A stretch of 39,419 bases of DNA from Myxococcales bacterium (GTDB taxonomy: Bacteria; Myxococcota_A; Polyangia; Polyangiales; Polyangiaceae). Positions 25,442-31,758 of this stretch are shown one piece after another (within the stretch, counting starts at the first letter, position 1; each line of letters begins with the position of its first letter). A program made the position numbers and the translations under genes. Location of the stretch: assembly GCA_003153495.1 (NCBI GenBank), contig PLYU01000265.1:1-39419 (forward strand), given 5' to 3'. A model generated the notes under the pieces. That model saw nothing but the letters and a program-made list of their open reading frames with translations. It was not told the DNA's origin and did not search any database.

Positions 25442-25990
25442 ATGGCCGCCCCTTCGTTCGACTCTGCGCAAGCGGTCCGCTTCGATCTTCCGCGCGGCTC
25501 CGTGCGCGCCGGGAGCGGCGGCGAGACCGTGCTGGTCGTTCCTTCGGCCGCCCTGGCGGAGCTCGCGCGCTCGGCGCCCGCGGCGGCCGCCGAGGCGTTC
25601 GCGCGCGCCCTGGGCTCCGCGATCGGCCGTCGCGCGGTCGCCCGCATGGGCGACGCCCGGGCCGCGTCGCTCGAGGAGTTCGTCACCCAGCTGGCGGGAG
25701 AGGTCGCGCTCGCCGGGCTCGGCGTGCTCGCGATCGAGCGCTGGGGTCGCGCGCTGGTCGTCGTGGTCGAGGGGTCGCCTCTCGCCGGAAGCCTGATGGC
25801 GCCCGTCGTGGGGTCGGCGCTGGAGGCTGCCACGGGGCGCAAGGTCGCCTGCGCGCTTCTCTCGCGCGACGGCGAGACGACGCGCATCCTGATCGCGAGC
25901 GACGGCGCGGCGGCCCGGGTCCGCGGCTGGATCGCGTCCGGCACCCCGTGGGGCGACGCGCTCGGTAGGCTGCACGGGGGCAACCGGTGA
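25442..25990 (+). CDS. Hypothetical protein, first gene of a two-gene operon
   Basis: A 182-residue soluble protein with alternating strands and helices: AQAVRFDLPRGSVRAG, TVLVVPSAALAELARSAPAA, a helical stretch with LGSAIGRRAVARMGDARAAS, the hydrophobic WGRALVVVVEGSPLAGSLMA, and a C-terminal VRGWIASGTPWGDALGRLHG. The shape suggests a small ligand- or protein-binding fold, possibly V4R-like or roadblock-like, but no diagnostic residue is visible. The following gene starts inside its stop (GTGA), so the two are translationally coupled. The strong promoter at 25395-25424 drives it. Function unknown. Confidence 0.75.
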   Translation: MAAPSFDSAQAVRFDLPRGSVRAGSGGETVLVVPSAALAELARSAPAAAAEAFARALGSAIGRRAVARMGDARAASLEEFVTQLAGEVALAGLGVLAIERWGRALVVVVEGSPLAGSLMAPVVGSALEAATGRKVACALLSRDGETTRILIASDGAAARVRGWIASGTPWGDALGRLHGGNR

Positions 25991-26715
25991 GCAAGGCGAG
26001 CATGATCTCGAAGCTGGAGGGGCTTCTCGCTCGCGTCCGCACTCGCGCGTCGGAGGGCCACGACCTCCTCCACACGATGCCCGTCCCCGCCTACGATCCC
26101 GCGGCCTCGCTGGGCGCGCCGGCGCCGCCGTCCGCGAAGGCTGCTCTGGCCGATTCGGCGCTCGAGCCGGAGATCACCGTCGACTTCGAGGTCCAGGAGA
26201 CCGTCATCGACCTGAGCGAGCCCTTCGACGACGGGCCGGTCGCCCGCCCGCTCGACAGTCGTGAGCGGATCGTCGCTTCGGAAGCGAGCGCCGTCGGCGG
26301 GCCTCGACCCGGCGGGGACGAGCTGCTCGACGACGAGCTGGCTGGGCCGCCGTCGTCGTCGCGCAGGGTCATCGCCGACGAGCCCGAGGAGCAGCTGTCG
26401 GAGATGGCGTTCGGCGCAGCCGATCCGCCGCTCCCGCGTCACACTCCGCCGCCCGAGTCGGGCCGGTTGCCCGCGGCTCCCGAGGCCGATCTCGACGCCG
26501 ACGTCACGGGGGTGCGCCACACCGCCCCGACGGTTCCCCCCGGCGGCGACGCGATGCTCGCGCCGGACATCGCTCCGCGCTCCTTGACGCCGCAGGTGAC
26601 GCGCGCCTTTCTCGGGGCGAGCCAAGGGGTCGCGAGCGTGCTCGGCCAGGCGCAGTCGTTTGCGCCGAAGACTTTCGTCGAGCTGCTCGACGCGAGCCTG
26701 GCGCTCGGCTCATGA
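25987..26715 (+). CDS. Hypothetical low-complexity protein, second gene of the operon
   Basis: A 242-residue protein starting at GTG within the upstream stop. Residues 1-35 are a basic helix (SKASMISKLEGLLARVRTRA). Residues 36-195 are Pro/Asp/Glu/Ala rich and probably disordered, with short acidic motifs (EITVDFEVQETVIDLSEPFD). The last 40 residues are ordered again (SLTPQVTRAFLGASQGVASV, ending KTFVELLDASLALGS). This pattern fits a linker or adaptor that uses its two ends to bind partners, one of which could be the upstream 182-residue protein. That is inference. No known family is recognised. Confidence 0.7.
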   Translation: MSKASMISKLEGLLARVRTRASEGHDLLHTMPVPAYDPAASLGAPAPPSAKAALADSALEPEITVDFEVQETVIDLSEPFDDGPVARPLDSRERIVASEASAVGGPRPGGDELLDDELAGPPSSSRRVIADEPEEQLSEMAFGAADPPLPRHTPPPESGRLPAAPEADLDADVTGVRHTAPTVPPGGDAMLAPDIAPRSLTPQVTRAFLGASQGVASVLGQAQSFAPKTFVELLDASLALGS

Positions 26716-27086
26716 ACGGCCGATAGCGTCGCGCTGGCTGCGACGGCTCGCTGCCGCGTACGGTCGTCTCTCGTTCGTCACATCTCGTCGCGGCCCGCGC
26801 GTGCTGGGCCCATCATGTCCGCGCGGATGGGAACAACGTTCGAGGCCGTCAGCTTCACCGTCGTGGGTCACGGCTTCGCCGGTCACAAGGGCCTGGTGGG
26901 GCTGGGTGAGCCGGCTCGCCGAGGGACGCGTGTTTCCCGTTCACGCGGCGATGCTCCATCGGCAAGCCTCGCCTGCGAACGAAAGCTCCAGCAGTCCGCT
27001 GAAGGCGAACACCCGTCACGCTCTCGCGCGTTCGGCCGAGGTGAGAAGGCCAAGGGGACGAGTGTACGCCACCCTCGTCGTCAGCC
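26716..27086. other. Gene-free stretch
   Basis: There is no convincing gene on either strand. Frames across it give low-complexity Arg/Ser-rich products with no family features. No strong hairpin or tRNA-like element was recognised. It separates the two-gene operon from the converging receiver gene. Confidence 0.45.
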
Positions 27087-27480
27087 TCAGGCAGCCGCTG
27101 GCGCCCGCCGCTCACGGAGCGCTCGATCGAGGACATCGAGGAGAGTCTCGGCGTACTCAGGGGTTCCCTTTTTTGAGAAAATACGGCGTCCCCATGCGCC
27201 CGGCAACCGCTGGCAAGTCATCTCTCCCCGACACGAGTACGATGGGGATTCTCTCCTCCCCGGCGTCGTGGAGAAGCATCCGATGAGCCATTTCGGGACC
27301 ATCGAGCACGGGCATGTCAACGTCCAGCAAGACGCAATCGGGCAAGGGCCCTGCGTCCAGAGACTTCAGCCCCTGCTCGCCGTTATATCCCGTTTGGATC
27401 CGGTGCCCTACCGACTCTAGAAGGTCGGTGGAAGCGGCGACGGTCGCCGCGTCGTCATCAACGATGAGTACGTTTGCCAT
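27087..27480 (-). pseudogene. CheY-like receiver, frame broken at an A6 tract
   Basis: The ATG at 27480 begins MANVLIVDDDAATVAASTDL, a receiver domain with the acidic pocket (DDD), the phospho-acceptor in LLDVDMPVLDGPEM, the switch Ser in LVSGRDD and the conserved Lys in YFLKKG. In the written frame it stops at 27157 (KKGNP, then stop), losing helix alpha-5. Dropping one A from the A6 run (T6 on the plus strand, 27169-27174) restores TPEYAETLLDVLDRALRERR and a stop at 27087, a normal C-terminus. The gene would then be a stand-alone response regulator of 130 residues. It may be a mutation, a sequencing error or slippage at the A tract. A sigma-54-like element lies upstream at 27524-27539. Confidence 0.75.
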
Positions 27481-27523
27481 CTTTTTCGAGTTCCTGGCTC
27501 GACCACGTGCGGGACACGTCAAC

Positions 27524-27539
27524 TGCATCTTCCGTGCCC
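27524..27539 (-). promoter_or_regulatory. Candidate sigma-54 promoter for the receiver gene
   Basis: The minus strand reads GGGCACG-GAAG-ATGCA. GG and GC are separated by exactly 10 nt, as in -24/-12 promoters (consensus TGGCACG-N4-TTGCW). Two consensus positions differ. The expected transcript start is near 27513, leaving a 33-nt leader before ATG 27480. Confidence 0.45.
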
Positions 27540-27558
27540 CCGAAGTGGCTCACCTCGT

Positions 27559-28086
27559 TCACGCCAGGGGCGGCCTCGTAGGGCGCTTGCCCTCGATGGG
27601 ACCGCCCCTCGCGACCCGCTCGGCCTCGCGAAGCGAATCGCCTTCCGGACCGTCGAGCGCCTTGCTGGCCTTCTCGCCGAGCGCGCCGGACCGCCCCTTG
27701 CTGGCCGACTTCGTGGCGGCTTCGTCGTATGCACGCGTGGCGCTGTAGCTGCCTTCCCCTTCGAGGGCGCTCGTCTCCGCGCCCGTCCGCTCGCCGGCAG
27801 GTCGCGCCGCCTTTTCCATCTCGGCCGCCAGTGCGAAGTCGAGCGCGCTGATGCCGCCGACGTCATGCGTGGTCAGGTCGACCACGACCCGGTCGAAGAC
27901 GTTGCGCCATTCGGGGTGATGGTCCTGCTTCTGCGCGGCGAGCGCGCAGGTCGTCATGAAGCCGAACGCTTCGGCGAATCCTCCGAACGTGTACTCGCGG
28001 TGCAGCTTGCCATCGATGCGGGCCCAGCCCGACAGCTTCTTCAGTCGGGTCTCGATCTCGTCGTCGCTCAGTCGGGGAGTCTTCAT
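27559..28086 (-). CDS. Pterin-4a-carbinolamine dehydratase fused to a small stress-protein-like tail
   Basis: A 175-residue protein. Residues 1-95 are a PCD/DCoH domain: LSDDEIETRLKKLSGW, then the active-site HHPEW (in AAQKQDHHPEWRNVFDRVVV) and LTTHDVGGISALDFALA. This enzyme dehydrates 4a-hydroxytetrahydrobiopterin during recycling of the pterin cofactor. Residues about 105-165 (EGEGSYSATRAYDEAATKSA, KASKALDGPEGDSLREAE) match a short motif otherwise found as independent small bacterial proteins of the YxAxxxYxxA...ALDGPEG type. The fusion is unusual. The start is ATG 28086, with GAAGG 8-12 nt upstream. A divergent promoter region shared with the 41-residue gene lies at 28100-28154. Confidence 0.85.
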   Translation of the reverse strand: MKTPRLSDDEIETRLKKLSGWARIDGKLHREYTFGGFAEAFGFMTTCALAAQKQDHHPEWRNVFDRVVVDLTTHDVGGISALDFALAAEMEKAARPAGERTGAETSALEGEGSYSATRAYDEAATKSASKGRSGALGEKASKALDGPEGDSLREAERVARGGPIEGKRPTRPPLA

Positions 28087-28099
28087 GCGTCGCCTTCGA

Positions 28100-28115
28100 A
28101 GCATGGTTCGTGCCG
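28100..28115 (-). promoter_or_regulatory. Weak candidate sigma-54 promoter for the pterin dehydratase gene
   Basis: The minus strand reads CGGCACG-AACC-ATGCT with correct GG-N10-GC spacing and two mismatches to consensus. The implied start (about 28089) would be only 3 nt before the ATG, which would cut off the Shine-Dalgarno at 28095-28099. The transcript would then be leaderless, so this site is the least certain of the five. Confidence 0.3.
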
Positions 28116-28138
28116 CGGCGCCGAGCTGAAGGTCGAAG

Positions 28139-28154
28139 TGGCACGCGTATTGCG
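28139..28154 (+). promoter_or_regulatory. Strong candidate sigma-54 promoter for the 41-residue gene
   Basis: TGGCACG-CGTA-TTGC matches every fixed position of the -24/-12 core with GG-N10-GC spacing. Only the base after TTGC (G rather than A/T) departs. The predicted transcript start is near 28165, giving a leader of about 39 nt. Confidence 0.65.
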
Positions 28155-28168
28155 GCGTCCGGATCGAT

Positions 28169-28187
28169 CGGAGGCAAGACGCCTCCG
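28169..28187 (+). promoter_or_regulatory. Leader hairpin before the small gene
   Basis: CGGAGGC (28169-28175), loop AAGAC and GCCTCCG (28181-28187) form a 7-bp stem. It ends 2 nt before the AAAGGAG ribosome site (28190-28196). It may affect mRNA stability or access of the ribosome. Seen directly; role inferred. Confidence 0.4.
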
Positions 28188-28203
28188 TCAAAGGAGTCAC
28201 GAT

Positions 28204-28329
28204 ATGAGCTGCAAACGAATCGTTCTCGGGACGTGGCTCGGCGTGCGCAGCCAGGTGGATGCGGACGTCGATACGTCCGGGACGTCGGCTAAGCGGGCCA
28301 AGTCGTATATTCAGTCGGCGAGCAAGTAG
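28204..28329 (+). CDS. 41-residue small protein of unknown function
   Basis: ATG 28204 lies 7 nt after a near-perfect Shine-Dalgarno (AAAGGAG, 28190-28196) and is the first ATG after the predicted sigma-54 start. The peptide begins MSCKRIVLGTWLGVRSQVDA and ends KRAKSYIQSASK. It is basic, with one Cys and no membrane helix. The start, the consensus promoter at 28139-28154 and a bidirectional hairpin 27 nt after the stop (28357-28382) form a complete small transcription unit. I recognise no family. Its neighbours (pterin dehydratase fusion, Dps) suggest a stress-linked role, which is inference. Confidence 0.6.
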   Translation: MSCKRIVLGTWLGVRSQVDADVDTSGTSAKRAKSYIQSASK

Positions 28330-28356
28330 TCGTAGGGGCGGGCGTCGGCCGCACGC

Positions 28357-28382
28357 ACGATCCCCGGCTCACCGGGGATCGT
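28357..28382. terminator. Bidirectional hairpin terminator
   Basis: ACGATCCCCGG, loop CTCA and CCGGGGATCGT form a perfect 11-bp stem. It sits between the convergent 41-residue gene and the membrane-protein gene. The stop codon of the latter (28369-28371) lies in the loop. There is no T tract on either side. Confidence 0.55.
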
Positions 28383-28773
28383 CGTACGGATTGTCCAGCG
28401 GCACGTCCACCCTCTGCCGCGGAACCTGGGCTCGATGGACCACCCGGGGCGCCGGCTTTGCTCGTGGTCGATCTGGCGGGGCGGCCGTCGCGGGGGCGGT
28501 CGCGATCGTGCTCGGGGCAGGGATCAGCGAGACGGTGGTCGAGCTTGCAGTTCCTTGCAGCTCAAGGACCCCCGTCCTCGCGCTCGGCGATCCGTCAACG
28601 GACATCAGCGAATGGATCAGGAGCAGAACAGCCCCGCCGGCCGCGCCGATGACCAGCAGAGACGCCAGCATCGCCTTCGGGGACAGGGCGTTTGGCTGCG
28701 ACGCCGTACGTCCGTCACGTGGTCTCGAAGGCCGCGGCCCCGTCTCGTAGCGTTCAGCAAATTCGCCTGACAT
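28369..28773 (-). CDS. Small single-pass membrane protein, Pro-rich
   Basis: A protein of about 134 residues from ATG 28773 (MSGEFAERYETGPRPSRPRD). One membrane helix (MLASLLVIGAAGGAVLLLIH) at about residues 32-51 is followed by a Ser/Thr/Ala linker, a Pro/Arg/Lys stretch (PPDRPRAKPAPRVVHRAQVP) and the end DVPLDNPYDDPR. Tails of this kind (Pro-rich, ending NPYD) occur behind the membrane helix of myxobacterial kinases, so this may be a cut-down relative without a kinase domain. The frame is open further upstream, where another hydrophobic stretch (LHTVALFLLLMVAGVNMTM) occurs. The start is therefore uncertain and the protein may have two helices. Confidence 0.55.
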   Translation of the reverse strand: MSGEFAERYETGPRPSRPRDGRTASQPNALSPKAMLASLLVIGAAGGAVLLLIHSLMSVDGSPSARTGVLELQGTASSTTVSLIPAPSTIATAPATAAPPDRPRAKPAPRVVHRAQVPRQRVDVPLDNPYDDPR

Positions 28774-28924
28774 GGTCATGTTCACACCAGCGACCATGAG
28801 CAGCAAGAACAGGGCCACCGTGTGCAGCGGCGTCCGGGCGGCCGGGTCTGCCGGCGCTCCAAGCACGATAACTGCACGAGCGCGTTCCATGCCGGGCCGG
28901 TCTGCAGAGCTCGCGTCGGGACGC

Positions 28925-28940
28925 TGGCACGACCGGTGCT
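28925..28940 (+). promoter_or_regulatory. Candidate sigma-54 promoter for dps
   Basis: TGGCACG-ACCG-GTGCT matches the -24/-12 core except for one base in the -12 box, with GG-N10-GC spacing. The expected start (about 28951) gives a leader of about 23 nt containing the AAGGAG ribosome site before ATG 28974. Confidence 0.6.
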
Positions 28941-28973
28941 GGTAAAGCCATCGGACCAACGAAGGAGCTATCC

Positions 28974-29456
28974 ATGTACACCACCAAGAACGATCTCCCC
29001 GAAGCAGCGCGCCTCAAGCTGGTCGAGCTGTGCAACGCCCGTCTGGCAGATGCCATCGACCTCCAGACGCAGTGCAAGCAGGCGCATTGGAACGTGAAAG
29101 GCCCGGACTTCATCGCGCTCCACGAGCTCTTCGACAAGGTGAACGTCGATGTCGAGCAGTACGTCGACACCATCGCCGAGCGCGCCGTTCAGCTGGGGGG
29201 CACGACCGAGGGCACCTCTCGCGCAGTGGCCAAGCGTTCGACCCTTCCCGAGTACGGGGCCAAGGGCGGCCGCGGTCGCGACCACGTCGAGGCCCTGTCC
29301 ACGGCGCTGGCAGCGTTCGGAAAGGCCGTGCGGCAGGCAATCCACCAGAGCGGCGAGTATCACGACGCTGACACTGCGGACATCTTCACCGAGGTCTCGC
29401 GTGGCACCGACAAGTGGCTGTGGTTCGTGGAGGCGCACCTGCAGGCTGATCGGTGA
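28974..29456 (+). CDS. dps: Dps-family DNA-binding ferritin-like protein
   Basis: A 160-residue protein with the Dps four-helix core. The ferroxidase-site residues lie in QTQCKQAHWNVKGPDFIALH (His, then the Asp of the KGPDF segment) and ELFDKVNVDVEQYVDTIAER. The helix VEALSTALAAFGKAVRQAIH and the end TDKWLWFVEAHLQ are typical of the family. It should form a dodecamer that oxidises and stores iron, protecting DNA from peroxide. The N-terminus is short, so DNA binding through a Lys-rich tail is limited. AAGGAG precedes the ATG. A sigma-54-type promoter lies at 28925-28940. The DoxX-like gene follows after 78 nt. Confidence 0.93.
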   Translation: MYTTKNDLPEAARLKLVELCNARLADAIDLQTQCKQAHWNVKGPDFIALHELFDKVNVDVEQYVDTIAERAVQLGGTTEGTSRAVAKRSTLPEYGAKGGRGRDHVEALSTALAAFGKAVRQAIHQSGEYHDADTADIFTEVSRGTDKWLWFVEAHLQADR

Positions 29457-29461
29457 GCCGT

Positions 29462-29477
29462 CGGCACGGACGGTGCA
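29462..29477 (+). promoter_or_regulatory. Candidate sigma-54 promoter for the DoxX-like gene
   Basis: CGGCACG-GACG-GTGCA has GG-N10-GC spacing and two mismatches to consensus. It begins 6 nt after the dps stop. The expected start near 29488 leaves a leader of about 47 nt. Confidence 0.45.
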
Positions 29478-29534
29478 GTTCACCGCAGAGAGTCATTGTA
29501 CCGACTTGAACACGTCGAACCGGAGAGTTCAGCC

Positions 29535-30014
29535 ATGACTACAGCAACGATCGATCCCCACCCCGCAATCGGCCGGACCCCTCGGTCCGCTTCCCTGCGG
29601 ATCACGACCGTGGCCCGCGTCCTCATGGGCCTCGTGTTCGCCGTCTTCGGCCTCAACGGCTTTCTTCACTTCATCCGGCAGCCCGCGCCACCTCAGCCCG
29701 CCATGGAGTTCTTCGGGGCGCTCGTCGTCACGGGCTACATGCTCCCGCTGGTCATGGGGACCCAGCTGCTCGTCGGGGCGCTCCTGCTCTCGAACCGCTT
29801 CGTCCCCTTGGCGCTTGCTCTCATCGCGCCCATCATCGTCAACATCATGGCGTTCCATCTCGCACTCGCCCCGTCCGGCCTCCCGCTCGCGTTCGTCGTG
29901 CTCGTGCTGGAGCTATTGCTGGCCTGGTCGTACCGCGAAGCCTTCCGCCCGATGCTCGCGCAGCGGGTCGCTCCGCCCTCGGGGATCACCAAGAGAGCCG
30001 CGGCGGCGAGGTGA
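29535..30014 (+). CDS. DoxX-like integral membrane protein
   Basis: A 159-residue protein with four hydrophobic helices: VARVLMGLVFAVFGLNGFLH, then ALVVTGYMLPLVMGTQLLVG, then LALALIAPIIVNIMAFHLAL, then LAFVVLVLELLLAWSYREAF. This is the DoxX/DUF4064-like four-helix membrane layout, with the FGLNGFLHF loop common in the group. DoxX relatives take part in membrane redox or oxidative-stress complexes in some bacteria. The ATG at 29535 is preceded by GGAGAG (29522-29527). It follows dps, with its own sigma-54-like element, so it may be both co-transcribed and separately controlled. Confidence 0.85.
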   Translation: MTTATIDPHPAIGRTPRSASLRITTVARVLMGLVFAVFGLNGFLHFIRQPAPPQPAMEFFGALVVTGYMLPLVMGTQLLVGALLLSNRFVPLALALIAPIIVNIMAFHLALAPSGLPLAFVVLVLELLLAWSYREAFRPMLAQRVAPPSGITKRAAAAR

Positions 30015-30125
30015 TTGCCGTCGAGCGCCTTCATCCGTAGCCGCGCAGCCATCGGCTTCGGTGTCGTGGGCAGCGAGGACGTCCGTCCACGCGGGCGACA
30101 GGTTCACGTCGACCAGAATCTTCAC
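29913..30125 (-). pseudogene. Truncated DUF5615 PIN-like toxin
   Basis: GTG 30125 overlaps the stop of the DUF433 gene (GTGA). The protein starts VKILVDVNLSPAWTDVLAAH, the first strand and helix of a DUF5615 (PIN-like) toxin with its first catalytic Asp. Similarity stops after about 22 residues. The open frame then runs through unrelated Arg-rich sequence into the 3' end of the DoxX-like gene. The remaining acidic residues of the PIN fold are missing, so the toxin should be dead. Confidence 0.6.
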
Positions 30126-30349
30126 TGCGCGAGGGGGAGCTCGACTTCCTCGGCGCGCCACGCCGCGTACGCGAGGGCCGCGTTGATGTCGTCGGGCTCG
30201 AGGTACGGGTACGCGGCCAGGATATCGGCGGAGGTCTTCCCTGCGGCGAGCATGCCCACGATGGTACCCGCGGTCATCCGCACTCCGCCGATGCACGGAC
30301 GACCACCCATCACCTGGAGGTCATGCGTGATTCTCGAGAGAGCGTCCAT
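30122..30349 (-). CDS. DUF433 antitoxin-like protein
   Basis: A 75-residue protein: MDALSRITHDLQVMGGRPCI with the typical GxPCI turn, then GGVRMTAGTIVGMLAAGKTS and ILAAYPYLEPDDINAALAYA. This is the DUF433 winged-helix fold, commonly the antitoxin of a DUF433-DUF5615 pair. The start is ATG 30349; a longer in-frame start (30376) adds Arg-rich residues not typical of the family. Its toxin, immediately downstream, is truncated, so this may be an orphan antitoxin kept or decaying. Confidence 0.85.
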   Translation of the reverse strand: MDALSRITHDLQVMGGRPCIGGVRMTAGTIVGMLAAGKTSADILAAYPYLEPDDINAALAYAAWRAEEVELPLAQ

Positions 30350-30479
30350 GCGTGAACGGTACCACGGGAGCCGCAAGCGCGTGGCGCGGATGATGCGCGC
30401 GCTGGGCCCCCGGGCGAGGGCCTATCGCGCGATCGTGACGATCGACCCCGGACAGCGTGGCGGCAACCCTCGGACGCCC

Positions 30480-31493
30480 TTACTTGATGCCGACGACCAT
30501 CGAGTCTGGCCCCACGAGGGGCTCCACACGCGTCGCGGAGAAGCCCGCCTCTTTCATCCAGCCGGAGCAGTCCGCGCCGGTGTAGTCGAAGCCGCCTGGC
30601 GTCTCGATGAGCATGTTCAGGCTCATCAAGAGGCCGAAGGAGTTCTTCGTCCGCGCGTCGTCGATGATCGCCTCGTAGACCACGAGCGCACCGCCGCGAG
30701 GAAGGGCGTCGAAGGCCTTCCGGATGAGCATCTTCTTGGTGGCCAGATCCCAGTCGTGAAGAATGTGTCCCATCAGCACGACGTCGGCCTTGGGGAGTTC
30801 CTGCTTGAAGAAGTCACACGGGACGAACGCGACCCGATCGGCGACGCCGGTCGCCTTGACGTACTCCTCGAAGATGGGCGCCACTTCGGACAGATCGGCC
30901 CCCGAGCCCCTCAGGTGGGGGTTGGCGAGCGCGATCTGCGCGGCCAGGTCGCCCTGCGCCGTGCCAACGTCCACGAAGGTTCGATGGTCCTTCCAGGGGA
31001 AGGCTCGCGCGATCGTCATGTTGGCGCCGTGGCTGAGGCCCGTCATGGCGCGGAGGAACTCCTTGAGCCGCGCCGGGTCGGCGTAGAGGGTCTCGAACAG
31101 GCCGGGCCCGCCGCTCTTGATCTCGTTCTGAGGGGCCCCCGTTCGAAGCCCTTCGGTGAGGTGGCCCCAGAAGGGGTAGAGGCGATGGTTGGCCATCTCG
31201 AGGATGCCGCCGACGTACGAGGGCTTCTTGCGATCGAGAAACAGGTCCGTCTCCGGCGTGTTGCCGTAGGTGTCGCCCTCGCGCTTCAGGAAGCCGAGCG
31301 ACACGAGAGCGTCGAGGAAATCGCGGGCTGAGCGCGGGTGGAGCCCGAGGCGCGCGTAGAGCGTCTCGAAGCGCTCGCCGCCCTGCGCGAGCTCGGTGAA
31401 GAGCCCCATTTCGATGGCGCTGAGGAGCGCTTTGGACGCCCAGAACGCGAGTCCGGTTTGCAGGATCTTCTCGGGGGTCGGGTGGCCTTGCAT
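30480..31493 (-). CDS. SAM-dependent O-methyltransferase (acetylserotonin OMT-like)
   Basis: A 337-residue protein. The N-terminal dimerisation winged helix (about 1-100) contains [20 protein letters not shown] and the family pattern [19 protein letters not shown]. The C-terminal Rossmann domain has SAM motif [17 protein letters not shown], an acidic residue in SGADLSEV, and the catalytic-base region [10 protein letters not shown]. This fold methylates hydroxyl groups of small aromatic or polyketide substrates. No biosynthetic cluster is present, so the substrate is unknown. The start is ATG 31493 with AAGGAGAG upstream. The gene is a single unit on this strand after miaA. Confidence 0.88.
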   Translation of the reverse strand: MQGHPTPEKILQTGLAFWASKALLSAIEMGLFTELAQGGERFETLYARLGLHPRSARDFLDALVSLGFLKREGDTYGNTPETDLFLDRKKPSYVGGILEMANHRLYPFWGHLTEGLRTGAPQNEIKSGGPGLFETLYADPARLKEFLRAMTGLSHGANMTIARAFPWKDHRTFVDVGTAQGDLAAQIALANPHLRGSGADLSEVAPIFEEYVKATGVADRVAFVPCDFFKQELPKADVVLMGHILHDWDLATKKMLIRKAFDALPRGGALVVYEAIIDDARTKNSFGLLMSLNMLIETPGGFDYTGADCSGWMKEAGFSATRVEPLVGPDSMVVGIK

Positions 31494-31646
31494 GATCTCT
31501 CCTTGTGGAAGGAGGCATCTTCGAACGTGCGGACCCGTTGTCAACCTTTGCGTGTCCGCAAGCTGACCTTCAGCCCATCATCTTCATCGATCGCTCGCTC
31601 GGTTCGGGGACCGTACCTCGACGCCTCTATCGCCCCCCTGAGTCGA

Positions 31647-31758
31647 GCGCCCGGAGGGTGAGCGTCTCCGAAGGGGGCGAGCTCGTAGCGCCCCGACTGG
31701 ACGGTCCGGACGGCACGCGCCGTCCGAGCCCCCGAGGAGAGGCTCACCCTCCGGGCGC
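31647..31758. repeat. Long inverted repeat overlapping the end of miaA
   Basis: Perfect 17-bp arms: GCGCCCGGAGGGTGAGC (31647-31663) and its complement at 31742-31758. Imperfect pairing continues inward (GGGGGC at 31672-31677 with GCCCCC near 31728-31733). An inner hairpin GGACGGC-ACGC-GCCGTCC sits in the loop. The right arm contains the miaA stop. It could be a terminator for miaA or a REP-like element. Confidence 0.6.

Noticed and set aside
26815-27420. Plus-strand frames opposite the receiver gene
   Set aside because: No motif, no ribosome site, and they are antisense to a clear receiver domain.
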